Part shown: positions 1 to 13,475 of the stretch, one piece after another
Layout of the letters: every line of letters begins with the position of its first letter
How positions within the stretch are numbered: the stretch's first letter is position 1
From: Nereocystis luetkeana
Lineage: Eukaryota > Sar > Phaeophyceae > Laminariales > Laminariaceae
Assembly (NCBI GenBank): GCA_031213475.1
Contig: JARUPZ010000030.1
Coordinates: forward strand, 2,399,871-2,463,870
DNA length: 64,000 bases
Reading direction: 5' to 3'
The notes under the pieces: generated by a model
Told to the model about the DNA's origin: nothing
Seen by the model: only the letters and a program-made list of their open reading frames with translations
Databases searched by the model: none
Made by a program: the position numbers and the translations under genes

Positions 1-624
1 ATTCCAAAGCTCCGGAAATATCACATCGACGTACATATCGTGTGCAGAAGTAGGAAAATTGTTAACTCCACATTTCCAGTACGAAATGCAGAAGAAGTTG
101 GGAATACTATTCGGTCCTTACGGTTTTATCGCTGGTCGATGGCGGGGTTGTGCATGGGGAATTGTGAACAATCTATCTATTATGCTGATCATTCGGTTTG
201 TGAGAATGAAGACCCTGTGGCTTTTACTATTCTTGTGTTCGCAGCATTCTTATTTGGTTTTCAGGTGAATGAATTCCTTGAACCTATAAAATCAACACCA
301 ATAAACCTTGAACCCTAAGAAAATTCCTTTCGCGTTTTCGTTCTCTCGTTTTCATTTTTTTTTGTTTTCGTGTTTTTCTCTTTTGTTTGTTCGTTTCTTG
401 TTTCCTACCTGGTGTATCATTTCTATAGTTTTCTCCTGCATGCAGCTGATGATCTGGTGTGCTGGCTTATCATCCCGACATGTATTACCGGGTCATTGGC
501 TGTGAGCTGTCCTTGGCGTATCCGTTATTTCGAAATGCCATGGCCTTGTATTTGTCTACTAATAACTCTCCTTATTACTGCAATATAATTTGGTATATAT
601 ATATTTCGTAGTTTCGTGTCCACG

Positions 625-700
625 CGGAGCTTCCATCTCTCTCGATAATAGGAAGAATCGGCACGGATGTACTGGATGTTGACGGGTAGGAATAAGACGT
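625..700 (-). mobile_element. TIR transposon (family A), small old fragment
   Basis: About 70 bp resembling the minus strand of the family (GAAGAATCGGCACGGA, GTTGACGGGTAGGAA). It could mirror the copy at 50764 across the inverted duplication, or be independent. Confidence 0.4.
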
Positions 701-1298
701 AATAGGATATACCTGGGAATGATATCATTGGAGGCTTATCACCAACCGGCGCAGAGAACAAACAGCAGTGTTATCGGGCACGCGTAGTACACGACAGACC
801 ATTGTTAATTCCACAGCAAGCAAGCAGAGAGAGGATACACATACATGCACATAATGTCAAGAGTGCGGCCCTGTGCTTCCGTCGAGTAGACCCATCATGT
901 ATGTATGTCCCTGACACAAACAGCGGATATATATATGCCACAAACAGTTTCTAATAAATTTCCCCTGAACCCCCTCGGCTCTCGCGCGTGAACTCAAACT
1001 GACCAACCAATGGTATGGAGAATTAGAACATAAATCACATTCATCCCTGGAAATATACATGTCGTTTTGCGCTTTCACCACTTACTTACTTGATGGCGAT
1101 GTCGGACAGGTTCAGTATACCGCGCATCTTGCCGACAGCCAGCTCCAACCACCCAACCATGATGTGCGCAAAATGGAACGCACACAGACCGCCCTCGTCT
1201 TTCGTAGACACCCCCCCCTTCCTACATCATCACAACAACAGCAAATAAATCACATAGCATCACACCTCCAGATCTGCCTTCTCCGTCACCGCCACCAC

Positions 1299-1412
1299 CT
1301 GCAAACCAGCGTGAACACGCGATGCTGGTCAGCGGCCATCACGGCTCTACTGTTTCTGGGGATCAAGGTGCAGAGCGGTATCATCACCGTCGGGCCAGAT
1401 GACGAGATTTAG
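1299..1412 (+). pseudogene. left-arm exon 1, start lost and TAG before donor
   Basis: Aligns with 50441-50328. The hydrophobic core SAAITALLFLGIKVQS and IITVGP are kept, but the start is CTG and the final codon is TAG (1410-1412) where the right arm has CAG. Confidence 0.75.
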
Positions 1413-1494
1413 GTGCGAGGGTGCAGGTGTATACAGTTCCTGGCAGTTGTTTTACCTGGGGGTACGTTTGAATAAACAAGTGTGAGCTGTCGTA

Positions 1495-1842
1495 GCCGGT
1501 CGCCCCGGTGGTTCAAGTGGTTAACCTCGAACTCTGCTTGTGTTGAATCCTGGGTTTGAGCCCCAGGTGGGTCGGACATTTGACTTTTTTTGGCAAAAAT
1601 AAAAAGATTCAATTGTTGAGAGCGCCTTGCAGCGTGGGTAGGCACAATTCGATGCGAGTCGACGAGGGAAGAAAAGGCTGAAATCTTCTCGCGATAAAAA
1701 TGAAGGCACGTACCGTAGCAGGAAGGGGGGGGGAAGAGCCTGCTACGTATGTGACCCCGGATCTGAGTTACGAGTTGGAAGGAGAGAGAGAAGAAGATGT
1801 GCGAAGATAATGAATGGGATGAGCAAAAATATATATATATAG
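1495..1842 (+). mobile_element. SINE family I, copy 1
   Basis: tRNA-derived SINE. The head has a Pol III box A (TGGTTCAAGTGG, 1509-1520) and a box-B-like GGTTTGAGCCC, then a conserved body and an AT-rich tail. It is more diverged than the other copies. It lies in intron 1 of the left pseudogene, in gene sense. Confidence 0.85.
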
Positions 1843-1849
1843 TGAGGGG

Positions 1850-4060
1850 TTTCAACTTTATGTTTCGATCTACGTAGAGTACACGAACGAAACATGCACA
1901 CGGGAGGAAATTTGAAAGTTTCTTCTTCTTTTAATTTTGTCGCCCTGTCTTTGCCGTTGCTGTATCCTGTATCGCGACTTGAATCTTCTCTGCATACACA
2001 CGAAATATATAATAATAGTACACACGGGACTTAGTAACGTTTGTGGATAACATGCAACACGTGCACGTGTAGCATGCCGTAATACTTCGCCACCGTGAGC
2101 CCTCTCACGACGCCGTAGGATTTTCGGGAGATAGTAGACACAAAAACATTGGTTGGCATCTCTCGCGGGACGTTCGATATTGTCCCGTTATCCGAGCACG
2201 CGATTCGTTGCTAGATAGATGTGGGATCACGCACATTTTACTTTTTTGGTTCGTTCGTGGCACTGCAGTTTACAGACACTGCATCCGAAGGTGTTGCGAC
2301 ACAGCACGCATATTGCGTGGGCGTTTCCACACGTACAGTTAGTTGTACGGTACACTTAAGGCGTGATGCTTGAAAGTGGTCGCGGATGAAATTCGCGGTG
2401 AGAAGAGTCCAAATATTTACAAGGAGAGCTCAGCATTATTAGGTTCATTCTTATCGGAGAGCGTGTTTATCCATCATTTCCAAAGTTTGGAAACAATTAG
2501 TTGGAGATATGTATCAATATACGGAGGCGTTCGGTCACTATTCGTGAAATTCTCCAAAAAAAGTAAAAAAAAACAAGTTCGTCAAATTTCACACCTACCT
2601 TTGGAAAAAAAACATCAGGAAAATACGGGAGATTGAAAAATTGCGCTAAACAAATGTTGAAGATTTGGAAAAAAGCTCTCCGATAATAATTAATAGGCTG
2701 ATCCGCGATACCAGGTATAGACTAATTTTTTTGTTTTTTTTGCGGACCCCACAAAAAGCAACCCACGGCCTTTTTCGATTTCCGCCCATACTTCGATAGC
2801 TCCGTTTTCGACTTATTTCGGCTCAATCAAGACAAAAACTTGGGATCCAAAATCGCGTTTCTTGGCTAAATCTGGCTCGTATTCTGAAAAATTGGCACAC
2901 GAAAAATATTTTGCTTTTCGTGAGATTTTGGCTCCACGCCGAAAACGTCGGCCAGAAAACAAAAAAACGATTAGCTCCGTTCGTTTTTCCCGCTGATTCG
3001 GCTTGGATTTTGAAGGATACAGCCTCGCTCACAAGGGAAATCGCCTCCATCACACGGACAAGAGACATATTATCCTGCGGGAGTTCCATCTCGTTTGTAT
3101 GCGTTACTATTTAGTAGGTTAAGATAAATCGGCACATTTACCAAACTTGGCCCCTAGGGGTAAAACTCGGCTCAACCCCCGAAATATCCGCTCCAACCCC
3201 CCCCCCCCGGTAATCTGCAACACCCCTTCGCAAAAGATTGGCTCCGAAAACCGAAAATAATCTGTTTTTTTCGCCCTTTTTTGGCTAATAATAGGCTTGT
3301 AGAGACTCAGCCTACAGTAGTAGAGCCCATTCTTCGTAGAATCGAAATAGGTGGGGGTGCAGCAAGGCGTAACGCGTAATGCATATATCTGCTCAACGGG
3401 CCTACAGTATTGCGAATCTGTGGGGAAGCAACGCTGAATACATACATACATACATACATACCATATCAATCGCATTGTACTTGCATCTTAATCTGCATGC
3501 CATTGTACCGTACCACTTGTTTTGACGATTGCAAAACAAAAACGTTATGTGCCTGGTACCACAGGTAAGGTATGTCGGAAAGTACGTACAGCAACACGAG
3601 GAGGGGTCTACAGTAGTAGAGCCACACACGAAGCAGGGTGCACCTAAATAAAGAGGAAACACTGTCCGCAGGTATGCCTCCAGCAACAAACGGAAGAAGG
3701 CATCGAACCCCGAATGAATAGTACCAGGTATCATAGTAGTACGTATGCAATACAAATAAATGCTGGGAAGTAAGTATCAAGGGTATGTGCGCTGACTACG
3801 ATGAACACGATGTATGTGCGAAAGGTTTGAGAGAGACGTCTTGGAGGGACTCTTGATTTTGTAACCGGACCTTCGCCTCGACCAAGAGCAACACGTGGCT
3901 CCAATATCCAGCATACATACCATGGGAGGGTATAGATAGATAGATGGATAGTAATGAGAAGGAAGGAGCAAATAAATACAGCAAATAAACAATAGAGTAG
4001 ACAAGCTGAAAGTTGGCACGGAAGGGAGGTAGACTTGGTGCATGGGTTTCCTTTTGTTTC
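1850..4060. other. left intron 1, no gene seen
   Basis: AT-rich, low-complexity sequence with short unsupported ORFs. CCTACAGTAGTAGAGCC occurs twice about 300 bp apart. No homology to the right arm is obvious until 4066. Confidence 0.5.
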
Positions 4061-4799
4061 CGAGTTTTTCTTCTTTCGGGAAAGTTATGAGTGATCCATG
4101 TTGAAGATCATGCTGCACATTGTCGGATGGCAAGAGAAATAATAATCATAATAATAATAGGTGTTTCGTCGTTTTGTCGCACGATAGACACACACATCCT
4201 TCGCGCGTCTACGTTTCTTCTGTTCGCCCCAAAGGTGACCTTCCGTTCCCCTGCGCCGCAAGCAGAACACTTTCCGCGCCGTACGCGTGGGTTTCGTTTT
4301 CGTTTTTGTCCGGCCTAAACGCGACCTTCCCTTCTCACCCTCTGGTACAGCATCCTTCTTCACGCATACATACCAGCATACTTCACGCATGGGATCTTCT
4401 ACGTACTACGTGTACACTGCTGTCAACCTTGCTGCACCAAGCAGTTCAAACAATGGTGCTGGCGGGAGACTAATTAATGTCGAGGCGGCGTGGGTAGGCC
4501 CAACACGCACGCTTCCTCAACTTGGCCCGATAAAGACCTCGTTACGAGTCACTGGAGAAAATGCTGCGACGGCAGGACACGAACGGATCGAGTATCGATC
4601 ATAGGATCGAGTATCGATCACACCCCATGGTACCATTTTCGCGTTTACTTCGATTGAAAATATGTTACTGTTATATTATATGTATATACCAAGTATCATA
4701 CCAGGTATTTATGATTTTCTGAGCGCGCGCCAAAAGAATGCCTACAGCGCATCAGAATCATTCAGTGGCATGTAGACCCATCTCTTACACGTGTACCTG

Positions 4800-5220
4800 G
4801 TAGATACTTTTTTAAAACTTCAGCTGTGACATCGAGGACCTGGTCAAAACTCATATTTGCCAGCTGGGGGATACTTCAATCGCGCGTACTGAGGGTTTTA
4901 GATGGTACCATGCAGAAAATAGTCAGTCCGCATATTCATATATATATGAGGAAGACCAGTCTGAAGCTGTAGAATTCAAGGAGTGGGTGTGACAATTTCT
5001 GGGAAATGAATTTCGAGGTTGCACGTACTCCTCGTAGCTTGTCACAAGTGGGCGTTTTTCTCCGGGGTGTGTTTCATGTGTTCCATACATACTTTGTGTT
5101 GATAATAATGCAAACAGTTTAGTATAAACTGATGTAAATATAATTTGGATACCATTATCATCGCTTCTACTTTCGAGCAGAATGGGGGGTGCGACTAGGA
5201 CCAATTTTTACATCATGATT
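4800..5220 (+). repeat. dispersed repeat, copy 1 (pairs with 46030-46440)
   Basis: Shares CTGAAGCTGTAGAATTCAAG and GAGTGGGTGTG, ATTTCGAGGTTG and ATACCATTATCATC with 46030-46440, in the same orientation although the surrounding arms are inverted. Confidence 0.75.
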
Positions 5221-5487
5221 ATCAATCAGTTCTGATGCCACACAACCTGGAGTGTAAACCAACTAAATAAATGGGCGAAACACCTACTATAATCGGGGCG
5301 TAAAACTCCTGTGGGGGAGGGGGGGCGGAGGGTAGAATAAATATTTTGACTTCGTGACGAGATATACTTTCCACGTCTTGCATCTAATACTCGAATTGTT
5401 CAATTGAAGTAGAACAAGCAAAGCAAAACGCTGACGTTCGGTAAAGTCAAGAATTTCTTGTTGGTGCTTCAATACTAGACTCTACTA

Positions 5488-5603
5488 TTACGGGGGACTA
5501 TAGTTAATAGGACCTATCTATGGTACACAAAAAAAACTACCAGGTATATATTAAACCATTTTTACTAACAAGGTTTGGCCCTATTAACTATGGTCCCCCG
5601 CAA
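5488..5603. mobile_element. TA-flanked MITE, copy 1
   Basis: Palindromic element: starts TTACGGGGGAC and ends GTCCCCCGCAA, with TA (5486-5487) before it. Terminal inverted repeats are about 27 bp with a short AT-rich middle. The right TA is mutated. Confidence 0.85.
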
Positions 5604-5941
5604 TGTCAACAATACTGTTTTTCCCGGGGCGACCCCTGGTACCTGGTGACCATACAACAAGAGCGAGCTTCGTCAACTCAGGACGAATTTGAACACGAGC
5701 AGAGGAGGATTGGGATGCCTTTTATTAATAGTGGTCTTCAGAGAACCGTCTGTTTCGAAATCCGTGTTGCCTTCTTCACGCATGGTGACAGAAGGCGACG
5801 TACGTACCATATAATACGATGCGGGCATCAGAGCGAGGCGCACGATGTACATGTTGCGGATACGTTCCTACACACGATAGATCCCCGGAATTATACCCAG
5901 CAACGCACGCAGGCGCCTTTTTGAAGACTACCTTGATCCCA

Positions 5942-5962
5942 CCCCCCCCCCCCCCCCCCCCC
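5942..5962 (+). repeat. poly(C) tract before left-arm exon 2
   Basis: About 21 C in a row, 16 bp before the acceptor of exon 2, where a polypyrimidine tract belongs. The right arm has only a short C run there. Confidence 0.9.
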
Positions 5963-8450
5963 ACCCCGCCGTGTACAGGTTGCCCTGAATGAAGTCTCCC
6001 CCGGGGACACAATCCGAATCGAGAGCGGCCACTACTGGGAAGACCTCGTCACCAAGGTGAGGGGGAACGTATGCCACAGAGGTATCGGGCATATGTCGAT
6101 AGCATGTCTGACCTTCTTCACTGTGACAGCCACGTTTTGGGGGCAAGCTGCAGTAGTACCGGTACATACATGTAGTGTAGTACTTAGAGTTCGAGCGGAA
6201 CATCGTGGGCAGCGGTGAAAGGGTTCTTACGTTGTTTCGTTGGTCCTCGAACTCGAATCATAGACGGCCGGGACCGTGTGGTATCTACCTCGCCTGTTTG
6301 TGGTTGAGGGACACGTGGGAATTTTAATCAACCGTCGACAGTGTGTGCCGTACCAAACAGAATGTGCTTCGAGATAGATCGCTCACGAGAACGCAAATCA
6401 CATGCATCGCGCAAATCTCGCTTTAAAGCCGATCGTACTTGAGTTGCCGCATGATTTGTTTAGGACTACGTAGCTTCGTGTCTGATGGCGTATCATAGTG
6501 TGGAGTGCTATATATATATGCTGGCAAGGCAAGAGGGATACATATTGGTGCTGTGTGAGATTTCTACTACTGGAGTACCTACGAGGCATGTAACATTTGG
6601 TCTCCACGACTAGGAAGAGATGCAGCTATCGTCGGAGCAGAGAGTCGCGCACAGCCATCCTTTCGTCCTGATTACAATGCTGCTGTGTCTAAATGCCTTG
6701 CTTTCATGTGAGGCTGGGTCTCTCGCGAGGATATTGCTAGGTTATTATTGCCTTCGCACGACGTGAGACCAATCCCAACAGCCGAGCTGCTGTATATTTC
6801 ACATGACTACAATAACACCAACAGCTGTCAGTCGCATATAACCAAGAGTGTGATATACTCGCTTCCGTGTGGGTATGTGTAACAGGTGGACGGTACTGAG
6901 GATGCGAGGATAACCATCGAAGGGGCCGGAGGAGCGAGCGGCAGGGACGGCGTCGTTATACGCGGCACAGACAAAAGCAGTAGGATGTTTCAAGTGATGC
7001 ACGACTATTACACTCTTCAGGTCAGGCTACTACTGTATTGACTAGCTGTATGCTACGATCGGGGTGCGCCCAACTTGTTGATGGGCTCCTTCCTCTAGTA
7101 GAGATATCTAAATAATCAATACGCCATCATCAGTAAGTTACACAAAAGCTGGCCTAGGGAATAAAAAAAGCGCACCTTGATGAACATGGCCATGGACTAC
7201 AGTACAGTAGGTATATGATTTATCGACTAATAATACGGGTAAGTAAACACACATTTCTGTGCGATTGAATCCTAGGCAAAACACCCTTTCAAGAATCAGT
7301 CGACATTCTACGATAGCTGCATTATAATTTAGATGAAAAGGATCCTTTATCATTTGATGAGCCCCGTCAGTCAACCATGTTCAGGCCACAAAGTGCTACA
7401 GTGTCCCGATCTTACCAGGCATCATTTTTACTTTTACAACGCCGATGTCACAGCCATCACATCGTTCATATCCGCCTCAACAATAACGCTGGACTCTGAG
7501 TCGCAAAAAACATAGCCGGGTATATAAATTGTGCGGCAAAATAGCGGGGATCTTCTCCTGTGAACCCGACGCCGAGAACATTGGCTCGCGTAAATTCACC
7601 TTTGCGTGGTATACACATGAACACAGCTAAAATTAGTGATGACGCTTTTCGATAGCCTGATTCGTCCCGCCACCGGGTGCTTATGAGCACTATCTCGAGA
7701 ACGGTCGTAGCGTTCTCGAAACGATATGCGGCCTTGCTAGAAGATACCTGTCAGTAAAACCACACCCGAGATCATATTAAAACAGAAAAAATGCATGTTT
7801 TGCGGCGGACTGAAGGCATGCAGCTCCCGATCTTGAAGAAAGACCCGAAACGTATATGTCGCAGGGTACCCTCTGTCACTGGTAGGTCCAGAAAATCCTC
7901 AGAGCGAATACACTATGACCAACTAAATTGGTCCGCACATTTCTCCGCCCTTGCAGGACTTTACAATCGACGGACTGGTTGTCGACGATAAGGAAGATGC
8001 GAACGAGAATAACTTCATGGACACCTACAGAGGCATTCCCCTCTACGTTACAGGTGAGCGGGTGGGTAGTGTTGTGCACTGCAGAAGGGGGTACGACAGG
8101 ATAAGGTATCCGTGCAAACTACAGTATCATAACTATGTTTTATACACCATACACGTTGTGTAATGCGCATACAGGATATATAATACAGCATATATATGTG
8201 TACCAACTGCGTCTAATCACGAACTACAACGCGTTGTGCATGGTGCCTAATGCGCAGCACATACATGTGCTCAGTTTGCCTCTGAATCGCAAACGACCAT
8301 CGATTGATCGGCTGTTTCTGTGTTGGTTCACATAGCAGTTTCTGTGTTGGCGCACCTATTGTCGGCGAGAATGTGTAACCACCTTGGAAATTCAAAAGCG
8401 CGATGAAGTTAAACGCGTAAACCTATATTTTCCTGTGATGTTCAATCAAG

Positions 8451-8624
8451 ACGGGGACACCCACGTTCCACGTAACCCACCTTTTGATGTTGGTTTCCTG
8501 CTGTGAAACCCAGCGGGTCGCGAACCGTCAAATCGGAGCGGGGGCTACTAGTCCGCCTTGGTCGGGCTGATTGTCCGCAGAATGCTCATTCGAAACGCCG
8601 GTGGCGAATGCATCCGCCTGCGCA
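8451..8624 (+). pseudogene. left-arm exon 5 with two stop codons
   Basis: Aligns base for base with 38282-38109. TGA at 8504-8506 replaces a Cys codon and TAG at 8549-8551 replaces a Lys codon. The splice sites are still present. Confidence 0.8.
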
Positions 8625-11457
8625 GTAAGTGTGCTCAAACTGAAATCTGCGCGATGATATCCAAGGACGGCGTACAGTAGTGTCCATACATAGATAGCAG
8701 TACGGCCTGACTGAGCAGTTCAGAGGTGAAGAGCTCACTACAGTTCAGGTGTTGTTGGGGTTCAAGCGGCACAGCGTAACGCGCAGCGGGCCTTCTAAAA
8801 ATACATATATATGCTACCTCAGGGGTGCACCTACATTACGCTTTTTCTGGGGCTCAAAGCACTTGAGGAGCTCCACGTGCATTATTGCCCCTCGCTCGAA
8901 ACCTGACTTTGAGAAAAAATGGAGGGGAAAGCCGGTGATTGTCTAGACTACGTGCATATGTTTATACAGCGGATATAATAACATGTAACAAACCTTATAA
9001 TAGTTGTGGTCTAACGACATTGGGTACTGTAGCGTTGTTCGGTTAATAAGGGTACTTCCGGCAGTCACAAACGAATTGTCCAAAAATTGCCTCGACGTAT
9101 GAGGTATGCCCTGTCGCAGCGAGCGTCAAAAAGAAACGGCCGACGCGAGCCGCCTGTTGGGTACTACAGGTGTACAGTACCGTGAGAACAAAGAAAATCA
9201 TACCCGACACGTTGCAACCCCTCCCCCCTCACCGACCCCCCGATCCTCCCTTCACTGGTATATGGCGCGCCTGTGCACTGTTGGATCGGTTCGATACGAG
9301 GATATGTTGATGCCGGAAGCAGCAACCTTTGCCTTCTTGCGATTAAAACCTGCTGTGCAGCCCTCGTTGGCGGCACGAACTGCGTGAAACAATTGCGGAG
9401 CAGAGCTGGATCAGCTTGAGGAAGGGTGTTTTGTAACAACGGTTGATATATCGTTGTACTACTACAAAGCAAACGTCATGCATAGTGGACGTCGGCCTTG
9501 AGCTTAGTATACTACAAGATACACGGCACACGAATGCCGAAACTTGAGTCCTACCCTGCCCCACCCCCGCTGCCGTACCCTCGCCGCCTCTGGTGCATCT
9601 TGTACTGTATCACCTCTAGACTTCGTTACGCACGCAGTTATTGACGGGAACACTATCATGAACTGCGGGGTGTACGACTTCGTTTTCGGAGATAAGGAAA
9701 AGAACAAGAACGGAGAGGGAATTTGTGAGTGCTACAGTTGTAAAGCGACGACGATGATTGTGTGCCGCTGTGCTATTGACCTTCACGCCCTCCACCACTA
9801 CGTGCTCCAACGAAATGTGCAGTCTGAGCTACTAATATGATAGCCACAACAGCGCAAGACCCGTACGTACGACGCGTATCGACGGAGAGGATTTATGCGG
9901 GTAGTATAGCGCACGCCTCTCAGTCCGAGCTCCTGTGGGCGCTACAGTACACAGCATACAACAGCGGTAGTATAGACCGGTGTTTACAGTATAATATAAC
10001 TCCTCTCTCAGACCGTGATTAGCACGGAACGCTATAGCACACAACACACGGCAACCATACACGTAGTGCACACCAGCATTCAGCTATGCTTACAGTAGAT
10101 TCGGGGAAAATGCAGCCTACGGAAACGAGTGTCGGGGCCGCTACCATGCTCTATCGAGGCGGTTGCGGCGACAACGGGTTCAAACGGTTGCCGCAGTACA
10201 ACGCATGACGCGTATATCGATAACCGAGCACACGGTAAACGCCGTGGGCTACTGGCAATTGCAATCGAGCCCGCAGATGCAGTACGTGTGGGGCGGGATT
10301 TCGACAGGCTCGAACTCAGCTGCGTTACCACCACGGCAATGGTCTTGAAAGACATACGTGGAACATAATGGTAGGCCTTGCCGATAGAAGTGAGAACGAG
10401 CTGAGTGTACTGTTGTACAGGACGCTTCCCTGCTTTATGGAGCACATACCGCGCGGTTATCTCTTTATGCTAGTATAGAACGAACCTCGCTGGTACAGTT
10501 GCAATGTGTCTTCCTCTCTTGCAACAACCTAACGACGTCACCTCGGGCATTGCTCCCTCCATTTGATTAGACTGCTGGCTTGTGGTTTTCCTTAGACATC
10601 GGAACCTCAAACAAGCAGTGGAAGGATGGGAAAAGCCACCCTGGCGTCCCCGACATGTGCCTCGGGATTGTCGTCAAGAACAACGTGATAGCCACCCACG
10701 TGAGGAGCTACCGTCGCCCCTGCGCACCAGACCACTAAACACTGTGTGGTGTAGGGCGTTTAATTTACGAGACAGCTTTTGGTTTGTCGGCGATTGTACA
10801 TCAGGCACAGCACACCAACGGTATACGATACTATGAGCTTCGAAGGCTTTTGTTGCTCGAGCTGCCGCCAGGGTGGTGAGCTTTGCTGTGATTCCTCGGC
10901 CCCGTAGCAGTTGGATGCCTTCCGAAGACAGGAGTACAACGTGTCCCAACTCCGTTCTCGTTTCCGTTCAACCGCTCCTGTATTGACAATGTTCCTGCAA
11001 CCAGGGAAACGAAGGCGTGGACGCGAAGCAAGGCTGTGTGGAAACACTAACTATGGGTAATAGAATTTCTATGCAGCTCGACGACGACGGAGGAGGTGTG
11101 TACATCCCCTGCGTGTGAAGTTGATCTCTCCTCTTGTTGAAGACATGTACCCAACGCGCTTACGTACCTATCTCCCCAAGCGGTGCTACGACATCGGATG
11201 GAACCGATTGCCCACGTCTTGTATCGCTCGTTGGTCGGGGGATCGCATTCGTATCCTTCTTGATAGCACGAACGGACCTCCATGCACCCCTTTCAGGGAT
11301 CTGCTGTTGCCGCCGCATTCGTTCGGTAGATATTCCACACACTGACGAACCGGTATGTCCATATTATCCCACGCGACGAGAATTACAGGAAGATGGCCAC
11401 TCAGTCATCTGCGGTATTGACACGAGTGTTGCATTTCCCCCCTCGTCGTCGTATATA

Positions 11458-11798
11458 GCCGGTCGCCCCGGTGGTTCAAGTAGTTAACCTCGAATTCTAC
11501 TTGTTTGAGTCCTGGGTTCGAGCCCCAGGTGGGTCGGACTTTGACTTTATTTGCAAAAATAAAAAAAGGATTCAATTGTTGAGAGCGCCTTGCAGCGTGG
11601 GTAGGCACAATTCGATGCGAGTCGACGAGGGAAGAAAAGGCTGAAATCTTCTCGCGATAAAAAATGAAGGCACGTACCGTAGCGGGAAGGGGGGAGAAGA
11701 GCCTGCTATGTGACCCCGGATCTGAGTTACGAGTAGGAAAGAGAGAGAGAAGAAGATGTGCGAAGATAATGAATGGGATGAGAATATATATATATATA
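11458..11798 (+). mobile_element. SINE family I, copy 2, in intron 8 of the left pseudogene
   Basis: Full length with box A TGGTTCAAGTAG and box B GGTTCGAGCCC, ending in a TA-rich tail. The right arm, at about 35265, has the uninterrupted target, so this insertion postdates the duplication or was cleanly absent from the right copy. TATATA flanks may be the target duplication. Confidence 0.9.
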
Positions 11799-12545
11799 TC
11801 GCGGACCCGGCAGCCATCGACAGTCGCGCAGACGGGACCCTAATCCTGAACAACTTTGTCGAGAACACCGAGGGAGCGTGTATACGCGTGGGGGGGAACA
11901 CAGTCGACGGTCGACAGTATGGCAAAAACAACCTGGTGGGCTTATGTTAGGGGAACTTCCCCCCCATTAGGGCATCATCCGAACAGAGCTTGCGTTGGTC
12001 TGCACCCATGTATGTGCTCTACCGCCTTTACCAGCACGTTTTGTTCGTGGCGTTATTATTGTATGGGGACTTGAGAGAGATGACCACGGGAAAAAAGACG
12101 ATTGGGGCATCAACCTAACGACTCGCACGCTGCTAGGTTTGGAGAATCGCTGTTTGTACGGCGGACCCCAATGCACGGATATGTCGCACAACACACGGGT
12201 AGCACAGATCATCGCACCACGCCAGTCCTGTATATGAGCTTACTTTTACTTATAGTGCTATTAATGCTCGGTTCTCCTTCTGAGAGCTTGCATGCCTGTA
12301 GCGTATACGTCTGTAGAGGCCCGATGAACATCGCGCCAAACAAGCACTACTACTGTAGATACATGACACGCGGCTTTCCGAACGGTACACAGCAGCGGTG
12401 ATGAGCTAAAAGCTTGCAGCCGACCGCGTTATCAACAGGGCAAGAGGTGCAAGCACCTTTCAAAGTAGTGCATATCTAGCGCCCAAAAGTACTGCTGTAC
12501 TAACGTCCATCCTACCGACCGACCAATGGACCAACCATTTCACAC

Positions 12546-12662
12546 GTGATTGGCAACACGTTGGAGAACTGCAGGGCCTCAGGCATCAAGATTATGGTGA
12601 CGCCACAAATGACCATGTGTGGAAACGACGTCGAGCTGCCGTCAGAAGAAGACCCTGATGAT
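12546..12662 (+). pseudogene. left-arm exon 10 with broken acceptor
   Basis: Encodes VIGNTLENCRASGIKIMVTP and is otherwise open. The base pair before it reads AC where the right arm has the acceptor AG. The donor GTGAGC is intact. Confidence 0.75.
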
Positions 12663-13437
12663 GTGAGCCCACATTCTGGCTTGACGGTAGTCTCGCGGGT
12701 CCAAAGGTGCAGTTCTGATGTGCTTACCGGTATATATTTACTCCTCCTGGTGAAGTGCAGGTTGAGATACTGGGGGATTCGAGGGGTGTCTATACCCGCG
12801 CAACGGAAGGGCTGGGCCCTTCATCCAAACAGCGCTTGCCTGTATAGGCCCCTACACGCTGCCCTCAAAGCACACGCTCCAAGAGATAGAGATATCCATG
12901 CAGCGGCACAGTAGAGGGCGTACGTTCGGACTCAGAGATATTTATGAGGGGTGTATTTCAACATATTTGCATCGCCATCAGAAATTCACCATGCAAATAG
13001 CGGTATGTATATGCCTGTGGTCAATGGAGAGTTAACAATGGGGTGTGTTTGCTTGAATAAGGCTCCTCTTGGAGGAAAAAAGAGCTACGGTAGAAACACA
13101 TGAGCATCTACCTCGTACATTTGATGAGGCGCCTCTCCTGGGAAGCTCCATACCCTTTTAAGAAGCAGTGTAAGCTTGTTCCCGCCCTCCGCAGTCGAAC
13201 AGGCTCGCTGGCGAGTAATAACTTGAAATATATACATCATACGCTAAAGGTTTGGGGTGGCCCTTTAATTCAGGTGCACGAGTCCGTGGGGATGTGTCAG
13301 GCGTCAAGCGTGTATTTGGCCTTGAACGTGCAAGCTCCTACAAGTAAAAGGGTTGAGAGAGTCTATTAGTAGGCACCCCCACCGTGGCATAACTATAACA
13401 CTAATGCAGCACATTCCAGGATATATATCCCGCTTTA

Positions 13438-13475
13438 GAACATTCTAGAAGGTTCCACTGTAGCACATTCTGGAA
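13438..13475. promoter_or_regulatory. heat-shock-element-like GAA/TTC cluster 1
   Basis: GAAcaTTCtaGAAggTTC is four alternating nGAAn units in perfect spacing, followed 12 bp later by TTCtgGAA. This matches the heat-shock factor site on sequence alone. No gene start is evident nearby. Confidence 0.3.

Noticed and set aside
7380-7640. Segment matching 39109-39324, considered as an exon between exons 3 and 4
   Set aside because: Exon 3 runs directly into exon 4 (YYTLQ-DFTIDG) and the left segment has several stops; treated as intron homology.
10129-10368. ORF conserved between arms (NGCRSTTHDA), considered as an exon between exons 6 and 7
   Set aside because: Exon 6 joins exon 7 in phase to give the expected GEGIYIGTS; the segment is simply a well-preserved intron.
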